Shown: positions 31,006-45,894, counted from the stretch's first letter. The stretch is DNA of 64,000 nucleotides from Alviniconcha marisindica (GCA_018857735.1 JABMCL010001824.1:442001-506000), one strand, 5' to 3'. Notes: generated from the sequence alone by a model not told the origin. Made by a program: numbers and translations.

Positions 31006-34000
31006 GCATATTATTATTAATAATGATAAAACGGTTACAAAATATGCTGGTTGTTGTTATAAGCAGAGGCATTCAATGGTTAATGCAAAACTTCCAACAT
31101 GTCTACATCAACTCCAGCATTCAATGCAAAAAAAAAAGTTAAATGAGGGGAAAATCCAAAGTAAGGATATTAGTAACCATGATCAGTAAGCAACATTGAG
31201 ATTCAGAAAGCTTGCGTGAAAAGTGTTGTTTGAGTTCTCTCCTCCCTAAACAAGTTTGAAAGAAAACCAGGGGGGAAAACAAAAAACAAAAAGAAACGGG
31301 AAAAAAAGGGAGAAAAAAACAAAAACAAAAACAAAACTAAACAAATGGAGTATCCTTTTCAGTTGAGAGCATTATTGCAAAGAGAAAGGTAACAACTCTA
31401 AGCACAGAAAAGCAATTATTATGCGTTTTACAGAAGATCTACGTCACAGAAACAAGACTTAAAATGTGTCTTTCAGTTCACAGTGAACCATTACAGCATG
31501 TTAGATCCTTCCTCTCTCAATGAAGCCATGATAAGACATCAGCACGCACACAGCAGTAATTGTATTCAGTATACAAAAATATGCATATAGACCGTGTACA
31601 AACATGTTAGCCTTGGTTTGGAGGGCATGCAGTTAAGTAGTAGATTGTATAAAAGGCACTTGTAGGGCTCAGCCGAAATCAGCTACGCCCACCAATTCAA
31701 GACAAAATGGCTGTTTTTTTATTAGACACCTTCACCACTGGTCCGATTATCACCTCAGAAAATATCACCATCACTTAACCACCAGGTCGGTAACAACAAA
31801 CCTACTGTGGAGAGAATGCACAACTTTTTTGTGGGACGGAGTTTTGCTTAAAGCCAAGCATAAACTTGTAACATTTTTCATTCCTCTCTCTCTCTCGTCA
31901 ACATTAGAACTGAAAGGGGGTGGGGTGGGCTGTCAAAAACGTACTCATTATAAACGTGAAAATTTTAGTTTGTTCTTATGCTTACAAAAGTTGCACTGAA
32001 AATAGTTCCAATTTTCAAAAACAAAAGAAAACTCAACCGAAATGTCATTTCAGTTCAAAGTTTTTAAATATCATCAATGTAATCAGCTTAGAAAAAAATA
32101 GATCCACACATGTGTGTTGAGTCAGCAGCAATTTTTGTTCCACTCTCAAAATTGATCCTTCTCCATTATCAAGTTGTAGGGGGGGGGGGGGGGGGACAAG
32201 AAAAACCAAATGGTGGGGGGTGGAGAGAGCAGGGGCAGAGAACAAACAAATTGTGATATGTCAAAGCCAGCCATTTTGTGTTTTACCAGTTCCAGAGCAT
32301 ACAGTCAAAGCTGTGTTAACTAGCCACCTCAGAGTGAAATACCAACAACAATCCCATACAAAAAAAAATAAAAAATTAAGGCAAAACGCACACACTTCAC
32401 TGGAAATTCCCCCGTTACCCCCCCCCCCCCCCTTTCTCCAGCAGTGGTGGAGCCACAGGAGCAGCGTTCCATTTACTGATGCTTAGCTCGGAGGTGGCTC
32501 GCTTTCACAGGTCTGATGATTCTGTGACCTACCTGAGGTGAAGCCGTTATCAGAGTGTTGGTTAGCAACAAGAGGGTTAATGAAGGAAAGGCTGCTTGCG
32601 CTAGGCAGTCAGCCTGCCACCCCGCCGTGAGGCAAACCACCCTGGGTCATTGTGGGTAAGGCTGGCCACCCTGGGTAAAGGAGGGGACCTGTAGTGCCCC
32701 CAACAGTTTCTTTTTATATAGATCTTTTCTTTTTTCTTTTCACCAAGTGCAACAGAAGACACAAACACACACACGTGTACATGGTTATAACAAACAGCAA
32801 AATAGGATAAACGTTAGAACAGTCCCGTATGGCCCCTTCATGCCCACCTTCACGGCCATGAGAACAGTCTACCCACTGGACAATCAATAACATCAGGGCA
32901 TGTTCGTTGTCAGTCGAAAACAACCTTTTTGTACAGGACAAATACAGCATCCCCCCACCCCCCATGGAAAACCGCCAAGAATCATGAAGACACATGGGGA
33001 GGGGGGGGGGGGGGGGGACAAGAACCAGCAATGTTGTGCTTACTGAAAACACTCTCACAAACACAGCTAACTGTCAGCTTGGAAAGAAATGAGCGTGAGC
33101 ATCTGATAAGTACAAAAGTCCTTTTTTGTTCTTTAGCAAAACTAAACTGATGAGGCTAGGAATATTCGTTTTATATTGTCACAAGATGTTTCTCTTTTTT
33201 CTTTTCTGCCTCTCTTTTCTAGGAATCTTCATCCATGATGCTATTTTCGAATGGAAAGGCCAATAAACGAGAGTATAAAACGTGTAAATGTAACTGAAAA
33301 ATGCACATCAAGGTGTGGCAGTGCTGCAAAGAAATTGTTCAGACAAACAGACTGAGACTGCAGCGAATAAACGCAACAATGCTTCACTAGTCAAACTAGC
33401 GTTAACCCTTCTCAGCATACAAATTTTGTCCGCAAGATTTACGGAGTACACACAAGTAACAAAAACATCATTGTTTAACTTTGGGTGTGAAATGGAACAG
33501 TTACCACGTAAACTTCAGACAGCAGCAACACCTGTACAAAGCTAGAAATGTGGAAGACACGTTTACCATGGACAAGTGACCGCAAATATTTCGTTATCTT
33601 CCTGTTTTCTTGCAGCACTGAGACCACCTGAACACCAATGGGATGAGAGGTCAAAGTCTGTGATAATACCAGGACAATACGGTGGGGTGCGAAGTTATCA
33701 GAGTATTCTGTCAGCTCAATACATCGCTGAGAAGTGAGCGAAGACCTACGCCAGTATACACAATTCTCCCACAGAGTCCAACACAACACTGTGAACCTTA
33801 GCCACGATAAATGTCAAACCAGTCTCAATATGCCAGCAATTCGTCATCTCACTCACACTCAAAGTGGGTTACCCCTGTGAACACCCAGTCACCAGTAACA
33901 ATTAAGTACACAGGTAAATGAATATGTAACAAGTCAGAAAGTAAAAACACGTCAATCATTAATCATCATCAAACCCTATTGAGCTGCATAGTTGACACAC

Positions 34001-37000
34001 AAAACGTACACAACATAATACTACTTCTATTTCTGCTACCTCTGGCATACACACTTCACCAATGGATTCACTGAGCCATGAAATTTAAAGGTATCTGGAT
34101 ACTCTGTGTTGTCCTCTTAGTCTTTTTACCTTCTTTTTTTCAGCAGATCTTCTGTCAGTGCCACACAGCTTTTGGTTGGTATAACAACTGTGTTCCGACA
34201 TACATATGCTGAGGGTGCACAGTATTCTCTACCAGAATCAGCGCTGTAGGTGCACTAAAATTAATATCCTTCATCTTCTGCACAACACAACTGTAGGAAT
34301 CATCCATCTAACTTCTGATTGGTATCAAATCTCACCAAATTCAAACAAACCTGGGTAACAATGTTTCCACTAAAAGTGGTCAAGACGAGCTTTAAATTCA
34401 TGGAACAAGGAACAGCAAATGCGCACGGACACCCCTTTTCGCTAGGTCTGCTCACCTCAGTAAATGCCAGAGGTAGCAACATCTTCCCCAAAACAGCTAC
34501 AACAGGAAAACCAGAAAAAGGTTTCCAAAGTGAGTATGCACAGGTGAAAATACTCAACTACACACATGATTATGAAAATACTTTGGACAGCCACAGGTAA
34601 CAAACAACTTAGCCACTACAATCTGCCTCTGACAAGTGAACTTGTCCTAGAAACTAGCACAGACGAAGAGCCCGTTACAAAAGGGAGGGGAGACGGCGAT
34701 ATGTTAACGCTGAACCAAAAAGGTCTAAACATCAAAAATAAAACAGGTCAATTATTACACCTTTGTACAAAATGTACCATGACAAACATGATTTCAAAAT
34801 GGTGTCTACCCTAAGTAGAGCATTCGGCACCCCTTAAAAAAAAAAAAAATCAAAATGATATTTTTCTTTTTGATGAGCTTGAGTATGATACTGTAAAAAT
34901 GATATTATCAAACAAATGAGCACATATGTACACTGATCAATAGAATATTTACAAATTAAAAGTTCAAACAATACCCAGTAAACTCACATTCAAATGCAGT
35001 AACTTGCCGATTTTTTTTTTCAAACTTTCCTGTTACCTTGTCACATCAAAGTCACCACTACCTGTATAAACATGTGAAGTCTGAAGACTTATATTATGCA
35101 GTAGTATCTGAGAAATTTGTCCATATTTTTTGCAGGGGCGGTAAAAGCATCAATAACTTCCCTTGAATATATGCTGAAGTGTCTAAAACCAAAATATTTA
35201 CGACTGCAATCAGCATACACAATTTTAACCCGACTGCCTAGAAACCCTGTGAAGATAATGGCATTTTCAGTTTCACCTTTCCCATTTCACCGAGACCTTG
35301 TAATCAGGTCAAGGTCACTGAAACTGGCATCAAAGTGTGAAGCCCACTGGAAGCTGATCATGCAAAGTGTGAAAGATCTCTCCACAAAAAAACCAACATT
35401 AACCAGTCGTATCTCTCCCTCAAATCACAAGAGAAGGAAAAGGACGTGCTGTGACTGTGCATGAGCACATTCGTACACATAAAAACCAAATAAGGTTTAC
35501 CAAGGATTATAAATTAGTTTTAACCCTACAATGCCAATGCCATCATGACATTTAGACCACCACAAAAATACAAAACTCAAAAGGCAGCCACAGTTCTAGC
35601 AGCAAAGAGGGAAATGTCTCACTTTCAGCGTCTACAGGAAAAAGCCAACTGCAGTGTAACACTACAGTTGTTGGTACCAAAGGCCTGACAACCACAAAGC
35701 CGATCATTACACAGACTGGCACCATGTTTCAAAATTAAGGAGTCCAGACAGAATTTTGCATCAGTTTGATTTACCAAATGACATGCTGTAAAAGCTTGAT
35801 TTCTAAAGCAGACCCTGGTTGCATAGATTTTTGATATGAGAACTGCTTGCGTTCAAAACAAAAGTGGATACACGTTTCGAGTTTCTTCAACCTTCTGGTT
35901 ACCACAGTGAAAACAGTCAAGGGAAGGTTTGGGATTACTGGGGGTGGGGGGCGTGGGGAGAGGGAACAAGATTTGATATGCCTCAAAGATACAAGTACAG
36001 GTTCTGAACATAAAGTTTGCGAGCAAGGAGCAGAAACTGAGTCACTCAGAAAGTCTGTTGCAATCTCTTATCCTTTTGGTATGCAGTAACAGACTGATGA
36101 AAATGTTATGATTATATTGCTTCCATATTTTGAAATGAGTATTTTAAAACAATGTTTTCAGAAACAGAGCGTCATTTGATCGAAAGAAAAAGGAAAGTAT
36201 TCGAACAGAGCATTACTTCAGCGCATCATCATGTATGATAACTTGTTCCCTTCGAATTTAGAAAATCATTACAAAGTCTAACAATCTGATTAAATTTTCA
36301 TTCAAAAAAAAAAAAAAAAAAAAAAATCATTAGTGCAATTCAATATAACATCCTATTGTATTGCCTGTCTTGAGTTAAATGTCCAAGAATTTGTTCGTGC
36401 AGTTGAGCAAGTTGACCACATTTATTATAACTGATGAGGGAGGTGCATGGACGTCAATGTCATGCTCTGGGAAGACAGTATTGCAACAGTCATCAAAGCT
36501 ATTTCCAAACACCAACAAGCTACACTGGTGCTGCGCATGAAAACGCTGAACAGAAACACCACCCAAGTGGCTCACCATACACAGGCCAGCAGAAAGCTAA
36601 CCATATTTGCAAAAGAAACAACACAGAACCTGCTTGTTGAGCGATGCAAATAAAAACTGTGCTATCAGACATGGTTCACTTTGCACTTGTTGCTGAGTGC
36701 TCAAAGGGCAAGATCTCTTTGTTTAAAATTGCCAAACACTACAGGATGCTGACCCAAATTTTGGTCTAAAGCAATGATAACCTGCATGATGCCAATTATC
36801 AAACATGCTGACCCAATCTAATTTAATAAATGTGCTGGCCAGTTCACTTAACTGATTGGACGCGCTGACACAATCCAATTTATGTGGTTAAACTGAGTGA
36901 CCCTTTAGGTACCATCTCCACAGAATGGATTCACCAACACCTCTAAAACTGCACCCCTTTTCCACTAACTGAACAGACAGAAATGCAACAAGATGCGTCA

Positions 37001-40000
37001 TTCTTTCAGCGCAGTGGGTCCATACTTAGAGGCACTGCGTCAGTTAACAGGGAAATGCAAATTGTCTCTGGTGTAATGGTGTGGGTGGGTCATCCACATG
37101 AACTGTGTAAACAGGATTGTTGTAAAATGGTTCATTCGCTCTCTATAGCAGAGCGTTTTTGCAATCAATAAACAACACAAATTTTCGGTGAGCAGCTTGA
37201 AATGTACTGTCCCTTGACTTCCACAACACTAACACTTTAGTTTCTTACTCTGCAACACTGCCTGTCATCTGTGTCACTTGGTCACTGTGGACAAACCACA
37301 GCCAAATTTGATGGCAGTCCATGACTGACGTTATGAATAGACACCCCACAGCAAATGCGAGACTGGAGCTTCCCTGATCACTCTCTTCTTAGCATGGCAT
37401 ATTTGAACGCTGTCACAAAGATCAGCATTCTCTTCACAAAGTTTGCTGATGTTCTCTGTTAAATATACTCAAGCCACAAAGTTAAGCAACTGCATGAAAT
37501 AAGGTGTACTACATTCTATATTTTCATCAAGTAAATTATAAAGTCAGAAAAGGCTTTCAAAAGGTCGACAATGACTCGTGAAATCACTGACAGTGCTGAC
37601 GATCACTTCTGCGGATATCTTTGACATTTTCCAGGTGTCTGTATACTTGGCAAAGAGCCTGCTGACTGCAATCTGATGCTTGAAACTGAATGCTGAACTA
37701 CGCCAAAGCACTGCCACCTGGTGGCATCAGTTCATATTGACTCTGGGGCCTAAATTGTTTCACTCCTAGTCCCACATAATATTGGCAACGCTGGTAATGT
37801 TAACACTTTTCGGGCTCATTTCTCATCCTCGCTGTGGGGAGCACATGTGAAATTGATCACATGTTGATCAGTGGCAGACCACCGAACAAGCCTTCCAACT
37901 AGAGAGGTTTCATGGAAGTGGTTTACTTACTGAGGTTTGAACACATGTGCATAGTAAAAGGTTGCTTAACTTTTGAGCTTGAGTATAATTATGCCTGAAC
38001 ACTAAACTTCTCTTGTAAAAAAATGAATGAAAAAAAAGGATGATTAAAAAAAAAAAAGGGCACACTACATTTGTACTATATGTTGTAAACGAGTAAATTC
38101 AAGACTACATTCCAAAATAAAAAGCTTCTCAAGTCTTGTGTTGTTTCTATACAAATATCAAAATTCAGGAAACCACACACAAAAGCATGATATACAACTT
38201 TACAAGTCCAGTACCCACAAGTGAAATGAATTCATCAAAAAAACAAGGGGGGGCAGGGGGAGAAGAAAACAAAAACCGTTCCACTTTTAGTCGCTCCTAA
38301 ACCCGAACATGGAACGGCTATCGCTCTCACACACACACACTCTCTCTGTACCCTTCTTCCCTCCCCCCCCTCACCCTGCACACAGACAAACAAACGCCTC
38401 CCAAAACAGGTGGCTAGCATAGAGCAGAAAGAACATCACGGTACACATTAGTGTTGACGATGGTAGTAGCAACCAAACAGGCACTTAGCTGCTGGCTCCA
38501 CTCCCCTCCATGGCCGAGAGGGGGCGTGCGTGCGCGTGTGGACAAGACAGGCCAATCATCAAAAGGAGTTAAAAGCTTGGTTCCGGCACTAGGCAGGTTA
38601 GTGGTCGACAGGGCCGGCCAGCCCCCCCGACAGCAGTAATACTGACAAAGTAGTAGTAGTAGTAGTGGTAGTGGTAGTAGATGGTGGAGGCAGGGAAGAT
38701 ACTGTACTGTACACCGAAGGGGGGGTGATGGTGGTTGTGCGGTCAGCAGTGAAGGATGGCCTGTCTGCCTGCTTCCCACGCTTGCCAAGCCCAGCTCAGT
38801 TAAGGCACAAGGATTCTTTCGTTCGCTCTCACTGTGTGTGTGACCATGTTAGTTGCCAGCTGGGTTAATGAAAAATAAAAAGAAGAAATAAAAATGGGTT
38901 AGGTTAGTTGGTACTTTGTAGTCATAGTAAGGCCAAATAATCTTTTTCTTCTTCTGAAACCTGTGCTTAGAGTAACCTATGGGGTACAAAAAATTTTAAA
39001 AGGTAGATATGTGTCCACTTCCCCCGCTCCCCTTAAAATTTTAACAAAGTTCTCCAAGACAAATAATTTCTGCCACATTCCCTTTTTTTTGTTGGGGGGT
39101 CATCACCCCCAAAATAGGATCCATCAGATTACCATAAACACAGGTTGTTGTTTTTATTTGGCCTAATTATCATTTGGAGGCTATTAAAGTACTTCAGCAT
39201 TCACATAAGTAATTAAAAGATTAATGAATTATATAACCCTCATATAGGCACTAAGCATGAAAACAAATTATTAAGACTTCGCTTGTGAAGTATTGCAAGT
39301 GACTAGAAACTGATGGTAATCAACTAAAAAAAAAAAAAAAGGAAAATGAGTTAAACACACTTGTCTCCAGGAAACCAATGTCAATAGTAATGATTCTGGC
39401 AGTTTTAGGGCATGCCTTTAGAACAATCCCAGTTGGAAACAGAATCGTTTGAAGCATGCGTTGATAATGAAAAGAGAAAGTGCTCAAATCATTTGGTTAA
39501 GGTGAAGTACACATAAAAAGTGAGTAGAATACAAAATCTGCTCAATTGCCCCAAACAGTAGAAGACTATTGATCAAAGCGACAAAACACAGAAGGCACAG
39601 AGATGGAGAATGGTTTAGGACAGGTCAAACACGCAACACCCATTTCCACAAATCTCACTCTCTCTCTCTCTCCTCCTTCCAAACGCAGTTGCAAAACAAA
39701 ACAAACAAAAAAGGGCACCCACTCCTCTTTCAGCAAGTGCTTCAATTGTCTTTTTTCTCTTCAAAGTTTCGTTGTTAGGGTTTTTTGACAGTCTAGGGAT
39801 TCCATTTGTGATGTATCCATTTTCATTTTTGCAGTTTTTGTTTGTGTTTCTGTTTTCTACAAAAGGTCCAGTAAACACATACTCTTGCTGCTGTAGTTAG
39901 AGAGGTTCACCAAAGGACCATGTGTTGAGGATTCTGTATTGACGGACACAGTACTTTTTATATTTTGACGATAGTCACTGAGAATACAAGTTGTTTTATT

Positions 40001-40041
40001 TTTGTTCATGTTGTGGTCATATTGATCTCATTCACCACTGA

Positions 40042-40157
<116 letters not shown>

Positions 40158-40312
40158 AGAAGTAAATGGCAAAATACAGCCAGAGAAATTCACACCTTGC
40201 TCATGAAATATTTCATGTAGTGTATGTAAAATAATGGAGAAAACTGTTACCCATATACTGAATGGATGAAAAGACAAGAGAACTTATCAATATATATATA
40301 TATATAATATCA

Positions 40313-40318
40313 TTTATT
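40313..40318 (-). terminator. Candidate proximal quaking polyA signal
   Basis: AATAAA on the minus strand, about 2.1 kb after the quaking stop codon. It is followed within 30 bases by an A/T-rich cleavage region. It is the first canonical signal I saw downstream of the stop. Confidence 0.4.
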
Positions 40319-42400
40319 TAAATAAAATGTACACTACATTGAACAAACAATTGCACAGCTGAACATCTGGATTTCACATAACTTAAAACTTGAAGGCTCA
40401 ACAGTAAACCATATGCAAATGTAAAGTACATGAAAGAACACACAGAAAACTTGCCGAAAGCCAGCTAAAAAACTGAACTGCGCAAACTGCTTTTGATTTG
40501 TCTCTTGCGTAAAACTGTCAATAAAGCAAGATATAAAAGTGTAAAGAATGCCCCCAAAAGGCCGATAAAAATCAGCAAAAATCCATGCTCTTGCAGAAAA
40601 TCCATTCAAAATTGCCATTCAATCTTTGTTGTTTGCGTTTCTTTCTTTGGTCTTGCCCACTCCCCGTGTACTTCCATACTAAAGGCAACTGCATCCACTC
40701 ATCAACACGGATTAAGGTTCTACTGTTGCACTGCGGAGATTCCGCCACAGCCACAAAACAAAAGCAATCATTCTTGACAAGTTGAACTAGCAGCATAATC
40801 ATGCCATCCAAAATCTTACTGAAGTGCCACTGTGTGTGTGTGTGTATGTGTGTCATTCTTTGTTTGCTCTGCTTTCAGAGTCACGCAACACCAACAGAAA
40901 TATAATTCTGCCCCTGTTTCTAACATACCCATCCTCTGCTTGTTTGGGACAATCACAGAGCATGGTACACAGGTATATCCTCAATCCAAGGGATTTTTTT
41001 TGAGCAATTAAATTTGAATAACTATAGGAGAGACCAAAAACAAAACGATGATTTCCCAAGACAAGTGTGTCTCATTGTGTAAACTTCACAAAACGTTTGA
41101 TTACAAATTTGAGCATTACATCAGTACTTTGATTACAATTTTGTCTCTATGTACATTCTATTTGAGCAATACTTCAACGTGTTCTGGAAGACTGAAGTCT
41201 GTCCACTAGGATAATAAATGTCTGCAATCATAACTGTATAAAACAATACCAATGCTGTACAGTGCTAACAAGTACACTCAGCCCACCTAGGGACTGCACT
41301 CAAATGAGGACTGGCAGTGTAAAAAAGTACACAGATGAAACATTTAAATCTCAGAGCATAAATAAAAACACTATTTTACGAATCCATAAAACATTGCATA
41401 GAACAAACAGCCTGACAATAAAATGACAATGAATGACAGCAACAACAGAAGAGGTGCTGGGGTGGGGGGGGGGGGGGGGGGTGCAGAGGAAGGGGAAAAC
41501 AACAGGGGGTGGGGGGGGGGGGGGGGTTGCACAGACGAAGGGGCAGAAACAACTTACTCAAGAAACTAGAATGTATAGATCAACAATCCACAAATCTAAG
41601 CCCAATGGACCATGATCACGATTAGATCTGCATCATTTTCCAGTCGCCCACATGACCCTTAAAATAAAAAAATAAAAGTGTACTTCTTTGTTGTATTCTG
41701 CTCTTGTTTGTACCCCCAAAGACCATTGTGTGTGCGGATTAAAACCTACAATGAAACAGATTTTGTTCTCTTTCCCAAACATCACTTCTGGTTAAGGCAA
41801 AGAAGAAGAAAAAAGGGCTCCCTGCTGGTGTGTCATTCATTTCATTTATACTGTCCTGACAGGCACTGTGGAAAGAAGGAAGCATCAAGCAAGACAATGG
41901 GTGAAAGCTCTTTCCCCTCAAACACTGAGATCTGACTGGATTCCAGTCATTTGTAAGCAAAGCTGAGTTAGTCACAGCAAAGTCATGGTCTCCCGAAAGT
42001 GTACAAGTCATCAAAGACTCATCGATATAAAAAAATCAAAAATCAAATGTCCTTCCTTTTAGAAAAGTCAAAAAAGGAATTACTCACTTGACAATAACAC
42101 TCCACCATCCTTAGACTCCGACGATACTTTACGTAAGTCAAAACTCAACAACTTCGGAGTCAGTTAATTAAATTCTCAGATTTTTTTTATAATGTCCTGT
42201 CAATCACAGGCACTTCCGGAGGAGTGGATCGAAATCTTTGACCATGCAGAGGTTTCTTAAAGGTCTTGCACAAACTACACTGAAGTACACTGCTCAGCTG
42301 ATCCAATCTACAGATTTCAGTATCGAAAGTGAAAAACTTTCACCCATGCAAAATGTACGCTGATACAAACAACAGTGGTTGCAACTGACCTGAACACTAT

Positions 42401-42474
42401 TTACGAGAGCGTCACCCTGTTGTAAGGGTGATCTCTCACGCCTGCTAACGTTCTCCGGATTTTGGGCACGGCAC
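42401..42474 (-). CDS. QKI: Quaking C-terminal exon (QKI-5-like tail)
   Basis: The terminal coding exon on the minus strand. The acceptor CCTTTTCTAG ends at 42475. Two bases complete a split Gly codon, then AVPKIRRTLAGVRDHPYNR and VTLS are followed by the TAA stop (42403-42401). In vertebrate QKI-5 the same position holds a basic nuclear-localisation tail containing a RVHPYQR-type motif. Here the equivalent is RDHPYNR with upstream KIRR, so this isoform is expected to be nuclear and act in splicing. The incoming phase 1 matches exactly the outgoing phase of the 45467-45734 exon. Only 24 codons are present, so the exon is easy to miss by frame length, but phase, motif and acceptor agree. Confidence 0.85.
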
Positions 42475-45466
42475 CTAGAAAAGGTCCACAAACTGTGAAA
42501 CATTCATTAGAACAATTAGAAAAAGGCACAGAATTGGGTTCAAACACACGAAACACCGTCATGTACATGCATGTATAATATATACACCTTCGTATAAATA
42601 CCTTAATTTCATCACACAACACATGCCAACCTCGACTTGCTCCAAACAAGCCTCAACTAGGGGTTGTCCACAGCTGAAGTTCTACGGCATGTAACAACAG
42701 GACTGAATGCGTAGCTTAAACCAGGACTCTTGAGATGTGTCCATACAGAAAAACATTCACACATACCGTTTTCACTCTCACCACACTCAGCAGAACACTC
42801 GTTTTCAACAGCAAAATTGCATCAATCTGTAAATGCATATATATCCAAGTCGTACACGACTACTATACTGTATACAACGTCCAATCACAGCCCAAATATT
42901 TGCACTTTCGAGGGGAAAACACACTGACTTCATAAATTACACATCGTTTAGTTTTACTTTACTTGCAACTCATTTAGTTTTACTCTACCTGTGAGGATAA
43001 GCTGTTGTTAGATGTTACCATATCCTTTAGTCTAGCTGATCGCAGGTTACACCGTTACATTAAGTTAATGGGGTTTTGTTACAACAGCAGTTCTTTGCAG
43101 GTTTTGTACATGCAGCATACATACGGACACTTTTTACTCTTCTTTTCAGTTTGATGGTAATCAGTCCAGAAAGAGGTGAACCGATCTACAAAGCACTGCT
43201 CTACAGAACTCACTACCTCTAACCCTGAACACTAACTACTACACAAACCCAAAGCTACAGTTTTCTGTACAGCCTCCCTTTTCGTTGTTCACTAACACGG
43301 GTGCAGCATATGATGCGTGGCAAAAGATGTGAAGGAAGATGATGCAACAGCAGACTACAGAGCCAAGGAAAGAAACCACCGACAAAGAGGAACAAACGGC
43401 TGGGAATGGAGAGACAAGAGGGAGGAGACCAAATAAAACATCCCCGAAGAATAAGACAGGCCGCTAAAAAGACTGCAAAAACGTCTAGAACTATTAAGAT
43501 ACACAGCCAGGAAATAAAACGAAATCTGTTTGAATCCACTGAAATGAAACTCAAACAAAAGCAAGAAACTGGTGGGCTAAGAAAGTCCAGATGATTAAAT
43601 GTTTTGCATTGAGGCCAGAAGGGTGGGTGTTGGGTATCACAGGGCACTCAAGCTTACGCAACCTTCATTGACGCTACAATGGGTGAAAGGAAAAGAACAC
43701 TAAGGGGCTAACGGAGGATCGTGGGGGAAAAGAAAGGAAAAAAAGGGACACTAAAAGCACAAAAAGATTGCTTTCGTCCATTCTATGTGTGCTGCACCAA
43801 CTCCGTCTTTTCTCAAAGCCACGTTACAGGTCCCATGCAAACAAAAGAAAGGGAAGCCAGCTCAAAACAAAAAAGAGGATTCCCCCCGAAAAATCCCTCT
43901 AAAGTTTAAAACAGCAGGCTAGACTGGTGACTAAAAACCGTTACCGCAAGCTACGACAGCGCATGCAGAACAGCCTCAAAAGTTAACTTATCATGCCAAC
44001 AGCAAAGCTAACGGTGGAGGAAACCTAACATAAGCTATACCTACTATTTCCTTGTCTGATAGGCAGTTTCGGAGACAAAGAGAACAGACCCATGTCACGC
44101 CACACAAAATTAGCAATATTAAAACTATTACAAAACTCATTAATGCTGTAAAGGGGACCGACTTGTTCTTTTAGCATTAACAGTTAAATTTAATGTAAAC
44201 TGTAAGTTATCGGGTGGGGGGTGGGGGGGGGGGGGGGGGGGGAAGACAATCTTTTTCTATCCAAAACTCTGGAGTTGCCATCCCAACATGAAATCAAAAT
44301 ACTAACGCCGATTCAAATGCACACGTCCTAAATAAATAATGACATTCAATGGGAGCGCTATCAGCAACTGAGCAGGGGCAGCCCGATTGTGGTAAAATAC
44401 GGTAACTGAAGCGTTCCATCCCATCTAAGCGGAATGGAAGGGAAGGGGGGGGAGGGTAAAGAGACAAAAACTAGAACCAAAACAACAACAGCAAAATAAA
44501 ATCCAAATTAAACGCTGGATATGAGATCACTCAAATGGCCAAGAGCCAGTCATCTAGGAATGTTGGATTTCACACAAAATAAATTTTACATGTCAACAAA
44601 TTGTACTGGAGGAGAAACGTAAAAGAAATAGAGTAAGTCTGAAGAACTCTGTCACTGAAACAATATGGCAGTCATGGGAACAAAAAAAAATACGCAACTC
44701 ATATCTCTCTGGTGCCGTTTTAACAAAAACACTATGAAGTATTTACGCTTGTTCTTTTAGGTCATGCTTCTTGTGCAATACATGTCACCTCCTACCAACT
44801 TTCTAGTTGTAGATGTTGTTTTTAAGCATAATATCAAGCGCATTGTGCATTTAATTAACCCTTCAACTGTATTAGCGAGATGTACATTGCAGATAAAACT
44901 GTATATTGGAATGTATCAACTTGTTTTACTCAACCATCACAAGAAGGGGAGATGGGGTCCGACAGTGACACAGACATACATGCGTAGTTTATTTAGCATG
45001 GCAGAGGGACGAAGTTCCCAGGGGGCCGTTCTCCTCCTGAGAGACCAAATTTATCAATCTGCAGCGCAGTCACTATCAGTATCACCGCTTAAACATATTA
45101 TTTGGGGAAGACAGTAAGACCGGGTCTACGACAATCCCTATTCTCTCACGCACCATCCAAACTGGTGTTCTCAATTTAACGCTCTACAATGGCAAATACA
45201 AATCGGGGCTTGTAATAAATATATCATATTCTAATCATCACACTCTACTCAGCAACCAACAGCTCTCAAATGGCAGAAAGCAGGGAAGGTTTAACCAAAA
45301 AAATAATAAAATCTAAATCCTAAATTGGACCTAAACACACAACCGACATCCAACGCAGCGACCTCGACGGCGGCAACCTAACCCACTGCTGCTCCAACGC
45401 CAACCAGCAGCTTGCCGGGAAGGCGATCTCTGTAACGTCCCCCCGTTTCTCATCTCAAAAACATAC
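42475..45466 (-). other. Quaking intron with possible alternative 3' ends
   Basis: The intron between the proline-rich exon and the QKI-5-like terminal exon. In vertebrates this is where alternative tails (QKI-6/QKI-7) are encoded. I found no second convincing tail exon. Reading through the donor at 45466 would add only MFLR and stop. A 130-codon hydrophobic frame at 43255-43647 has no splice support. Confidence 0.5.
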
Positions 45467-45734
45467 CCGCACCTCCAGTAGGGTCCATGTGGTGAGGGTG
45501 GGAGTACTCCAGGATGGGCGTGGCAGACAGGCCGTATGGGTAGTGGTGCTCATAGGGGTTGATGGTCATGAGGCCCCCATCCCCAGGTGCCGACATGAGC
45601 GGCGGAGGGGCCCCGTTGATGATGCCAGCGCTGGTGACGGCCATGGGGGAGACGGCAGTGGGGAGGCGGGGGGCCAGAATGATGGGGGCGCCAGCGGGCG
45701 AGGGCGTGGCTGCCCGCACAGGGAGCTGCAGCGG
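45467..45734 (-). CDS. QKI: Quaking proline/alanine-rich exon
   Basis: A 268-nt exon on the minus strand. The acceptor CTTCCTGGCTCAG ends at 45735 and the donor is GTATGT (45466-45461). It enters in phase 0 and leaves in phase 1. It starts PLQLPVRAATPSPAGAPIIL and continues APRLPTAVSPMAVTSAGIIN, then GLMTINPYEHHYPYGLSATP and ILEYSHPHHMDPTGGAG. The TP.PAGAPII..PR block and the closing PYEY-like, ATPILEY and P.G..G segments follow the order of the QKI C-terminal region (TPTPAGPTI; YTPYEYPYT; TSILEY). This low-complexity region carries tyrosine and proline motifs for signalling partners. Intron retention would yield a short tail, MFLR. Confidence 0.93.
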
Positions 45735-45766
45735 CTGAGCCAGGAAGCGGTGAGTGTCTGTACAGA

Positions 45767-45894
45767 GTGCAAGTCACCGTCAGCATCAGATTGTCACGTA
45801 CACAGTCACGCAGTACTGTTACTGGTTAGGGTGCAAGTCACCGTCAGCATCAGATCGTCACGTACACAGTCACGCAGTACCGTTACTGGCTAGG
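45767..45894. repeat. 64-bp tandem duplication upstream of quaking acceptor
   Basis: GTGCAAGTCACCGTCAGCAT, CAGATTGTCACGTACACAGT, CACGCAGTACTGTTACTGGT repeated twice (45767 and 45831; a third start at 45895). It sits 33 bases upstream (on the minus strand) of the acceptor of the 45467-45734 exon. Each copy contains CTAACCAGTAAC or CTAGCCAGTAAC on the transcribed strand, near-matches to quaking-type UAAC sites and branch points. Confidence 0.85.

Noticed and set aside
43255..43647. 130-codon hydrophobic minus-strand frame
   Set aside because: Hydrophobicity comes from a T-rich minus strand. There is no acceptor or donor in phase with quaking, and it is not a plausible alternative tail.
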